A DNA stretch of 64,000 nucleotides from Epiperipatus broadwayi. Its lineage: Eukaryota; Onychophora; Udeonychophora; Euonychophora; Peripatidae. This document shows, piece after piece, positions 56,480 to 64,000 of the stretch. Positions within the stretch are counted from its first letter, which is position 1; every line of letters begins with the position of its first letter. Made by a program: the position numbers and the translations under genes. The stretch is taken from NCBI GenBank assembly GCA_028023455.1, contig JAQFVV010000032.1, positions 1,424,001-1,488,000 of the forward strand, given 5' to 3'. A model generated the notes under the pieces. That model saw only the letters and a program-made list of their open reading frames with translations, ran no database searches and had not been told where the DNA came from.

Positions 56480-58410
56480 AACATGATTCAGATTTGAATG
56501 AAATTAATAAGCAAATAACTGAGACACTTTTAAAAACTGCAACAAAGATAGCTGATATAAAAAAGCAGCAATTGACCAATAAAATTTCTACTGAGACTAG
56601 AGAATTTATGAAAAAAAGAAGGAATATGAAGATATATAAAAATGATGCATTAAAAAGGATTGAATATCTTAAATTTTGTATAACGGTTGCGGAAAAGAAT
56701 TGAAAATGATATAAGAAAATGTAACTGTGAACTAACAAGGAAAGCTGTAGAAGAGAATAAAAGTTTTAAGAGTGTAAAACAACATTTTGGTATTGGTAGG
56801 ATCTACAATAAGAAAAAAAGATGGAATTATTACTAAAAAGAGAGATGACATTATGAAATGGGTAGAAGACTTCTATCAAGAATTATATAGTAATAAAAAA
56901 CAAGTACCTCCTATATCTATTATATCTTCCGATTTGCTCAGAATTTTAAATGAAGAATTAAGACATGCAATTGAATTTATAAAGAAAGGAAAGGCTCCAG
57001 GTAATGATGAAATTATAATTGATATATTAAAAGCAGGTGAAGAAATAGAAAAAATTTTAGCAAAGTTATATACCAAATCTCTAAATGATAAAGATGTACC
57101 AGATGATTGAAAGAATGCAGTATTAATATTAATATTTTAAAAAGGTGATAAAGATATTAGAAATTACAGACCTATCAGCCTTTTATCAGTTTTATACAAA
57201 ATTTTTACTAAGATAATTACAACTCGTCTACAGAGAACATTGGATTTCCACCAACCAAAAGAAGCTGGATTTAAAAGTGGTTTCAGTAGAGTAGATCATA
57301 TCCAGGTATTGAGAGAAGTTACAGAAAGGACAAATGAATATGAGTTGGCATTATGCTTTGGATTTTAGATTATGAAAAGGCATTTGATTCTATAAGTATT
57401 TCTTCAGTGATTAAAGCATTGGATCATCAAGGTATAAATCCAGGATATTGTCATATTTTAAAGAATATTTATAAAAATGCAACAGCAACAATAAGATTCC
57501 ATAATGATACTAGGAAAGTCAACATTGAGAAGGGTGTAAGACAGGGTAACTCCATATCTCCAAAACTTTTTACAGCTGTGCTGCAAGATGTATTTTGTGG
57601 ATTAAAATGGGAAGCTAAAGGAGTGATAGTAAATGGAGATTATTTAAGTCATTTAGATTTTGCAGATGTAGTTGGTTTTGCAAATAATGCTTTAGAGCTG
57701 CAGGAAATGTTGCAGGAGTTATCAGATGAAAGTAGGAAGTAGGACTAAAGATAAATGTTAAAAAGACTAAAGTAATGTTTAATAGAATTTCTCAAAATAT
57801 AAAAATAAAGATTGATTATGATGAGTTAGAAGTTAACAGCTATAAATACCTTGGTCAGATTATTAATACAGATGGAAACATAATTGATGAAATTAATCAT
57901 AGAATTAAACTTGGTTGGAGTGCTTTTGGTGGAAATAACTTGATACTAAAAGAAAATATGCCTATGTATTTGAAAAAGAAGGGTTTTTAATAAATGTGTT
58001 TTATCAGTTCTTACTTATGGATCTAAGACTTGGACACTTAATAGAAGAGCAATACAGAGACTTCAGACCACTCAAAGAAGTATGGAGAGATGCATGTTGG
58101 GAGTAACAAGAAGAGATCGAAAACGCAATATATGGGTAAGAGAACAAACAGGTGTTACTGACCTTATTGAAAAAATTAAGACTGAAATGGAGTTGGGATG
58201 GACATATTACTAGAAGAGATGATAAAAGATGGATAAGTGAAATCTTAAACTGGATTCCAAGAGATTGTAAAAAACTCAGAAAGAGACCACATGTGAGATA
58301 GATGGATGAAATAAGCAAGTGTGCAGGAATGATGTGGAGAAGAAAAACTAAAAATTGGAGAAGATGGATTGAACTTGGAGAGACCATCCTGCAGTGGATT
58401 GATAATAATT
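56480..58410 (+). pseudogene. RTE reverse transcriptase and C-terminal region
   Basis: Frames 56494-56703, 56787-57110, 57353-57742, 57775-57990 and 58004 onward are successive pieces. Motifs in order are GKAPGNDEIIIDILKAG, RNYRPISLLSVLYKIF (57158), LDYEKAFDS (57362, motif A with catalytic Asp) and EKGVRQGNSISPKLF (57530, motif B). Then comes LDFADVVGFANN (57655), where the active-site FADD has lost one Asp. NSYKYLGQIINTDGNI and LTYGSKTWTLNRRAIQ follow, with the RTE tail TRRDRKRNIW, KRPHVR and WMDEIS. Stops, for example at 57135, and the damaged FADD box make it inactive. Confidence 0.88.
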
Positions 58411-58432
58411 GATGATGACGACTTAATGAATG

Positions 58433-59165
58433 CATATTTTCTCAACAAGCTGTAAAAACTATAATCACAGCTAATAGAAATATTGTCACAAATTTTAATC
58501 GTTTTAGTTTTAAGCAAATTAGAAGATTTGCAAGACCAAGTTAGATTTACAGAAACACTAATTCAAGATATTCCTACTCGCTGGGATTCTACATACATGT
58601 TGGAAAGAAGCTTGGATTAGCAAAAAACAGTTGTTACATACGCTATAGATAATAAAATTCCTATGTTGGGCCCTTATCAGTGATCTCTCGTTGATAGATT
58701 GTTCTACTTTTAAAATGATTTGGAGGAATTATTCTGGAACCCATATCATCTTTAATAATTACCATAACAAAACTGAATTTATTCTTGTCAAAAGCAAAGA
58801 GCTATAGCTCCTTTAGTGGAATTTATACCATAGTAGAACTACAAGTTTCAATGAAGTAAAAATTTTCAGCATATATAGAAAACAAGACCTTATACTGATT
58901 ATCTTTATTAGATCCAAGATTCAAAATGAAATTTCAAAAAGAGGATATAGTAAAGGAAATAAAAAGATGGACATTTGAGAGCTTAGAAGATAGTGACAAT
59001 TCAAAATCTAAAGAATTAAATTTTGAAGCTTCTACTTCTGAGAATCAACAAGATAGAGAAGAAGCTCTTAAGTTTTTCCAATTTATTTCATGAATTAGCT
59101 TCTGGTAAATGAAAGAGAAGAACATGTTTTCCAAATAAAAGAAAAAAAAATCTATGAATAAACGT
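58433..59165 (+). pseudogene. hAT transposase, C-terminal half
   Basis: After the RTE the hAT reading resumes with TIITANRNIVTNFNR, then RFTETLIQDIPTRWDSTYML at about 58545. TRWDSTYxML is the hallmark hAT motif preceding the insertion domain. It continues with YAIDNKIPML and, after frameshifts, APLVEFIP. SLLDPRFKMKFQKEDIVKEI follows at about 58900, the LDPRFK motif of the family. An acidic Ser-rich linker comes next. The final hAT dimerisation motif (ER.FS) is not visible before the element end, so the C-terminus is truncated or decayed. Confidence 0.78.
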
Positions 59166-59299
59166 TTCAATCCACCAACATTAAAATATAAAAATTGCTG
59201 ATTATTAAAGCCGATTAATCAGCTTGATGGTCGCTACCAATTAATCAGGAAAATGACCAATATAGCCGATGACAGATTAATTGGAGCAACCCTACTTTC

Positions 59300-61645
59300 A
59301 ATCCTTCTATTTCTTTCTATTATTTCTTTTCCAATCTGTTATTACCTAATCATTCTGACACCATTAGTACAATCTCCTCTCCTAATGCCTTGAATAAAAG
59401 CTGTTATTATATTCCATATTCTCATCATAAAAACTAAATAAAATAAAAATATCTATTTACCCACTTCACCTTCATTTCTCTCACTTCCAATATAATTTAC
59501 CGTTTTAGTTTATCATACCATATTTCAAAAAATAAATGCTCTAAATTTTCTTTCCCATCTTTATATATATCCACAATCTAAATTTGTATTGCAGTTTTTC
59601 ATACTTTTTTTAATTCGCATTTAACAAATTATATAAATATCCCCTTTCAATTTCTTAAATGCTATTGCATTCTTGATTCAGATGATTTTATTCTTTAAGT
59701 ATTTAATAAGCTAAAATTGTATAAGTATTAAGTTATACTCCAAATCTATTTCAGTTTCTTACTGGTTATGAATAAATATAATCTGAAATCTACACTCATC
59801 AATCTGGAGATTGTTTAAATTATTTTCTAATAGTTCTTAAACAATGCAAGTAATTAGCATGTTATTTTCTTTATAAACACTGATCAACTTTTTACTTCAC
59901 ATATCTTGAACAAAAACTATAATCTGCAATTTTATTATTTCTTCCCAGTCGTATTATAGAATTCTAATCTCCATTATCATTATATAATTTTATATTATTT
60001 TCAATAATTTCGATTTCTTCATATTTTCTATTTCATTCATTAATGTAATTTTAGTTAGTTTGTATATTTAATAATTATTCTTGCAACTGCCAGTTCAGTT
60101 TAACCATCAAAAATCTGTCAATTTTAATATGGCTACTTATAAATTCTTTTTGTATTTACAATATCTATTTAATTACCAAAAACAAAAGCAGTCCTCTCCA
60201 GTATTTATTTCATAATTCGTAAGATTTTATATATGATATTAATTTATTTCTTCATAATTTCCTAGATTTTTTTTTTTTCATTTAGCTTTTTCAACTATTC
60301 TATAATATTAATCTTGTTTTTTCCATTGTCCCACAAATGTCAATTCCTATTACCAATATTGCTACTCTAACCATCTTTTATATCTATAATTTCAATGAAA
60401 CAAATGATCTCCTAGTCTTAATTAAATCTTATTTAGTCTTTACAATTCTCACTCTATATTTTTTTTATTACTTCAATCCTCAACTCTCAATTACATTTTT
60501 TTTTTTAAAAAAAAAAACCTGCTCAATAGCTTCTTAATTTATATTTATAATTAATCTAGTTTCTACACTACCTACTTTCAATTACTTTTATTTGCATTAT
60601 TTTTTATTAATTTTTTATGTTTAAAATCTTTATTCTATGATATCTCATTATCTTGTAAATGCATCATTCATGATGAATCAGGTTTTGAAAAATTGATTGA
60701 ATTTTGAAACTCATAAATATCAGGAACCAAATTCCCACTAAAAACCTAGGAAGGGTGATATGAAATAAGTCTTAAAAATAACTAAGCCAGAACTTCATTG
60801 CCAAGAACTTCATTGCCAGCATCTTCAAAGAAATAGTGGGGAAAAAAAAGATAGCATCAGGTTAAACATAGTGAGGGATTACATTTTTATTTTAACTTCT
60901 ACAAACAGCTAGACATCTACTCACTGATCAATAATTAAATGGCTCATTGGATTGACTATGAATTACTTATATATATAAATAATTAAGCTAGCTTATTTCT
61001 GAAACAATTTTACATTTTCATATGGCCGATTGGTTAAACATATGACAGACAGATGTATATAAAACAATAGAGAATAAGATGGAAGAAATGAACTGTTCAA
61101 ATAACCAAAAATATGAATAACAGACATATACAAACTATCAGGCATATAGTAATTAAATTATTATGCACAGATTATACATACATTTCAAAATATGAAAAAT
61201 AAGTTATAAAATGCAATTATGAAATAGTTTGTAAATAATGACCTAAATGCTTTGAATTAATAATGACAACTATGTTATACTGTATTTTGAATTTAGAACA
61301 AACTGTAATTGTACACAAACAAAAATATCCTTTCATTTTTTTCTCCCTTTATCAGATATAGAGCAAGATGTTTTAATTCTATATATATATACACTGCATT
61401 TGTATAATTTATATAGCAGAGATATTTTAAAAAATATTGTGTATACTTAAATTTAATAAATTACTGCAAGTCTAATAAAACACAGACTTGAGTCCAATTT
61501 TAGTTAATATAATTGTAACAAAATATTATTTAATTAAAAAAAAATAACATCTTGAATCAATTAAAAATGCTTTAATCTTAGAGCATTTATTTTCAAATTC
61601 AAGACAATATATCCATATATTAAGTACTCTCATGGAAATATTGTC
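59300..61645. other. A/T-rich stretch, nothing recognised
   Basis: T-rich on the plus strand to about 60660. Short open frames (for example 60337-60537) are Phe/Ile/Leu-rich composition effects. No repeat units were seen, apart from AACTTCATTGCCA(A/G) twice at 60790-60820. Confidence 0.4.
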
Positions 61646-61845
61646 TTAGACCAGGAGTCTGCAAACTTTTGAGATGGAAGAGACAAATTTGGCACTTGTA
61701 ACAATTTAAAAATTATTCAAGAGCCATGAATATATTTTTACAAATAAGGAAAATTTAAAGAAATGCTATAACAAGTTATAATATTAATTGCATCTTTATT
61801 AAATGTAGATTAAATCACATGAAAAATTGCTAGCATTTGTTTTAA

Positions 61846-62743
61846 TCAGTGTGACCAATGAATTTGCATTTCCTTAGAATGTTTGTTTATGTCCAGTTGG
61901 TAACTAGTAGTTTTTAATTTAAGGCATGATTCCAAGTTGGCATCAGTAATTTGGTTTCTCAATTTACATTTAATAAAATTCATGTTAGGGTAAAAATGAT
62001 TGTTCACATAAGTATGTAGATCCAAAGATAATAAGAATACCAAATGCATATTGTTTCAACTCATGATATGAATCTGGAAAATTATTCCAAGTAATAAAAG
62101 TGATAGTCTGTCTTCTGTTAAGTTTTTTATAGCATTCTGCTGGTTCTGTGAAAGCAGATTACATTTTTCTTTTTCCAGTTCTTCCATTTCAATACCAAGA
62201 CAAACAAATTTGGAGCTTCATAAATATTTGCTTGTCAAGTTCAACAATTGTACTTCAAAATTACCCGCATCAATATTAAATGGTGAAAATTTTAATTCTC
62301 TCACATTGGCATTAAGAGGATTCATAATAAAAGCTAGTTGCTTTATCATTTCTAAAATCCTAAAATCTTTAAAGAAAAGATTCTCTCATGTTTGAAAGTG
62401 TCTTAAAATAATCTTTGTTCATCAGGGCATTGTTTTTAGACGATATTGAGACAAGTATGGAAAATGAATTAAAGTTCCCCTCTCTAAATAAATCTTCAGC
62501 AAATTTCTTTTCAAACAAATTAATTTCATTTACCATTGAAAAAGCAGTATTTCCCTTACCTGTAATTTACAATTGAACTGATTCAATTGTGATGTAACAT
62601 CCACCATGGAATACAATTTTTGCAACCACTGATCTGTTAATTCTAAATATTGAATGCCCTTGTTGTCGAGAAATAGTTTGATTTCATTTATGCAAAATGA
62701 AAAACGTTTTAACATATTGCCTTTGGAAAGCCATCGAACCTTG
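61846..62743 (-). pseudogene. hAT transposase C-terminal part
   Basis: Minus-strand pieces in order are NKVRWLSKGNMLKRF (about 62740, the VRWLSRGxVLxRF motif of Charlie-type transposases), INEIKLFLDNKGIQYLELTD, and WLQKLYSMVDVTSQLNQFN (LxDxxxHLNxLNxxLQ). NVRELKFSPFNIDAGNFEVQ and LLNLTSKYL follow. Finally FIKCKLRNQITDANLESCLK and LKTTSYQLDI appear, the C-terminal dimerisation tail (Mxx(I/K)KxxxRxxLTDxxLxxxLRxxTS). There are several stops and frameshifts, and the CEQxFS lead-in is damaged (NHFYPNMN). The family catalyses cut-and-paste transposition with 8-bp target duplications. This copy is dead. Confidence 0.8.
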
Positions 62744-62863
62744 TTATATTGGAGATAAACAAAGGCAAAACTCCCCATACAGTAGTGCCACCCTGTGCAA
62801 AACAGAGTAATCAATGGATGCCAGAAGGCTTGTGCATAAAATCCCTATCTAGTGCCTACTCAT

Positions 62864-62918
62864 CCAATATCCCCAGACTAGTTTCTGGCTTGTGGCCATT
62901 ATCAGTGAGAAGCCTTGG
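62864..62918 (-). ncRNA. Hammerhead fold with damaged core (left unit)
   Basis: It is the mirror of copy C on the minus strand. All helices are kept, including CCAA/TTGG and the TGGC/GCCA helix II. The core box is CTGATAA (G to A at the invariant position), which should abolish cleavage. TTCTCA replaces TCCTCA in helix I. Confidence 0.6.
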
Positions 62919-63638
62919 ATCTGAGAGCACTTCACCTAGATCTTAGGATCTAATGCAACCCTCCAGCAGCCACCTTTTAACTCTACTTTACTACAAAACT
63001 ATGAGAATGAAATTGAAAACATTGTTAATATCTTCAATCTAAGCTCAATAGCTTATATAGTCATATGGGTCTGAACTCAATTCAGCACCCATACATTTTG
63101 GTGTCTTTGGCTCTTAAACAACCATAGCCACCACTATCCTATTAGGCAGGATTGGTGTTAAACCATCAAACATCACATGATCACCATCTCTATACTAGCA
63201 CATAATTTGTTGTAAACAAAGGCAAAACTCCCATATAGTAGTGCCACCCTGTGCCAAACAGAGTAATCAATGGATGCCAGAAGGCTTGTGCATAAAATCC
63301 CTATCTAGTGCCTACTACTGTATGGGGAGTTTTGCCTTTGTTTACAACAAATTATGTGCTAGTATAGAGATGGTGATCATGTGATGTTTGATGGTTTAAC
63401 ACCAATCCTGCCTAATAGGATAGTGGTGGCTATGGTTGTTTAAGAGCCAAAGACACCAAAATGTATGGGTGCTGAATTGAGTTCAGACCCATATGACTAT
63501 ATAAGCTATTGAGCTTAGATTGAAGATATTAACAATGTTTTCAATTTCATTCTCATAGTTTTGTAGTAAAGTAGAGTTAAAAGGTGGCTGCTGGAGGGTT
63601 GCATTAGATCCTAAGATCTAGGTGCAGTGCTCTCAGAT

Positions 63639-63693
63639 CCAAAGCTCCTCACTGATGATGGCCACAAGCCAGAAACTAGTCTGGGGATATTGG
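63639..63693 (+). ncRNA. Hammerhead ribozyme fold, type I (copy C)
   Basis: CTGATGA (63652-63658) is followed by helix II, TGGC paired with GCCA around CACAA (plus a closing U-A), then GAAA (63672-63675). The minimal helix III is A-U and C-G with a TA loop, and cleavage follows the classical GTC at 63681. Helix I has TCCTCA (63646-63651) paired with TGGGGA (63682-63687). After an internal loop, CCAA (63639-63642) pairs with TTGG (63690-63693). Every core position is consensus. It is the best of the three folds and has a different sequence from copies A and B, so it is an independent lineage. Confidence 0.82.
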
Positions 63694-63865
63694 ATGAGTA
63701 GGCACTAGATAGGGATTTTATGCACAAGCCTTCTGGCATCCATTGATTACTCTGTTTGTCACAGGGTGGCACTACTGTATGGGGAGTTTTGCCTTTGTTT
63801 ACAACAAATTATGTGCTAGTATAGAGATGGTGATCATGTGATGTTTGATGGTTTATATTGGAGAT

Positions 63866-63997
63866 CTGAATATTCATTCTCCATTTCATATAACTCTTTA
63901 AATTGTCGATGGTTAAGTCCATAACTTTACAGATTTCTTCTGGAAATGTTTGTGCACAAAGTGCTTTCTGGTGAAGTATACAATGGAAAGTAATCAC
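63866..63997 (-). pseudogene. hAT transposase, central part upstream of the insert
   Basis: The minus-strand frame from 63997 reads MITFHCILHQKALCAQTFPE, then EICKVMDLTIDNLKSYM. This is the HCxxHQxxLCAKxL block of Charlie-type transposases, which directly precedes the VRWLS motif. Here that motif is found on the other side of the retrozyme-like insert (62740). The frame is open to the window edge. Residues after about 44 in that frame are read from the insert and are not transposase. Confidence 0.75.
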
Positions 63998-64000
63998 AAA

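Larger units (their letters stand above)
55288..58421 (+). mobile_element. RTE-type LINE, near full length, inserted in the hAT element
   Basis: The insertion is bounded by an 11-bp direct repeat, CTTAATGAATG, at 55277-55287 and 58422-58432. The interrupted hAT transposase continues beyond it. About 0.45 kb of non-coding 5' sequence leads into an endonuclease-reverse transcriptase polyprotein. The 3' end is GATAATAATTGATGATGACG, the simple-sequence tail usual in RTE elements. At about 3.1 kb it has the expected length for the group. Frameshifts and stops show it is inactive. A second, truncated copy lies at 24705-25000. Confidence 0.85.
53710..59294 (+). mobile_element. hAT transposon, split by an RTE LINE
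   Basis: Ends are GAGTTGCACTGGTAA (53711) and, as complement of the right end, TAGGGTTGCTCCAATTAATC (59294). Both ends are followed by clusters of GATTAAT subterminal motifs (53742-53800; 59200-59280), typical of hAT transposase binding regions. The transposase reads plus-strand from about 54470 and resumes after the LINE at 58433. Target-site duplications are not clean (TGTCAAAT against CTTTCAAT). The left end is less certain than the right. Confidence 0.6.
62757..63852. mobile_element. Retrozyme-like inverted dimer with hammerhead folds
   Basis: The insert is flanked by a 13-bp perfect duplication, TTATATTGGAGAT (62744-62756 and 63853-63865), of the hAT coding sequence. Its unit is 457 bp: AAACAAAGGCAAAACTCC begins at 62757 and again at 63214. 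The left side is one full unit plus about 100 bp of the next. The right side (about 63315-63852) is the same unit in inverted orientation, plus short extensions. Each full unit contains one hammerhead fold. Non-coding. Tandem units of a few hundred bases with type I hammerheads are the hallmark of animal retrozymes and Penelope pLTRs. The head-to-head arrangement is unusual. Confidence 0.75.
61652..64000 (-). mobile_element. Charlie-type hAT transposon, 3' part, runs off the window
   Basis: The terminal sequence CAGGAGTCTGCAAACTTTTG at 61652 is a typical hAT end. The minus-strand transposase fills the rest, interrupted by the retrozyme-like insert 62757-63852. The 5' end lies beyond 64000. 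Confidence 0.7.

Overview
The window reads as non-coding nuclear DNA from an invertebrate animal. By eye it is roughly three quarters A+T. It has no long open frames, is full of homopolymers and microsatellites, and carries animal transposon families: hAT, Tigger/pogo-like, RTE LINE, Penelope-like and Ty3-like LTR elements. No organelle, bacterial or viral gene block is visible, and I cannot name the species from the sequence. No complete host gene is present. Two short stretches (13350-13501 and 19300-19395) look like isolated exons with good splice signals, so the window may lie within or beside a gene with very long introns. Nearly all short open frames are chance frames in A/T-rich DNA or fragments of decayed transposons.

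Layout. 1-6.9 kb: decayed Ty3-like retroelement on the minus strand (pol about 0.9-2.6 kb, gag-like coiled coil 3.45-4.0 kb) between two distantly matching direct repeats. 7.3-8.3 kb: inverted duplication of the C-terminal (GIY-YIG) part of a Penelope-like element, followed by a hAT transposase N-terminal scrap. 10.1-10.7 kb: two tandem duplications. 12.8-13.2 kb: a hAT MITE. 15.65-17.3 kb: a terminal-inverted-repeat element filled with tandem repeats. 18.5-18.84 kb: a 286-bp inverted-repeat element carrying a hammerhead ribozyme fold. 22.2-24.3 kb: a DNA transposon relic. 24.7-25.0 kb: an RTE 3' end. 31.0-32.9 kb: a second hAT MITE, a hammerhead-bearing foldback element and a GIY-YIG nuclease scrap. 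33.0-37.9 kb: a second LTR-flanked gag remnant. 38.8-46.9 kb: an 8-kb element with long inverted arms, an internal satellite array, an identical 216-bp tandem, and a scrap resembling a Merlin/ISXO2 transposase. 47.5-48.7 kb: a Tigger-like element with a nested palindromic MITE. 53.7-59.3 kb: a hAT element split by a nearly complete RTE LINE with an 11-bp target-site duplication. 61.65 kb to the end: a hAT transposase on the minus strand, split by a retrozyme-like inverted dimer with a 13-bp target-site duplication and a hammerhead fold.

The most interesting signal is a set of self-cleaving hammerhead ribozyme folds in three separate foldback elements (18.7, 32.05 and 63.66 kb, with decayed mirror copies at 31.5 and 62.9 kb). 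Each has the CUGAUGA and GAAA core boxes, a closed helix II, a very short helix III, and a helix I with an internal loop. This is the architecture known from Penelope-like elements and animal retrozymes. The second most interesting signal is the pair of long-TIR elements that carry their own satellite arrays.
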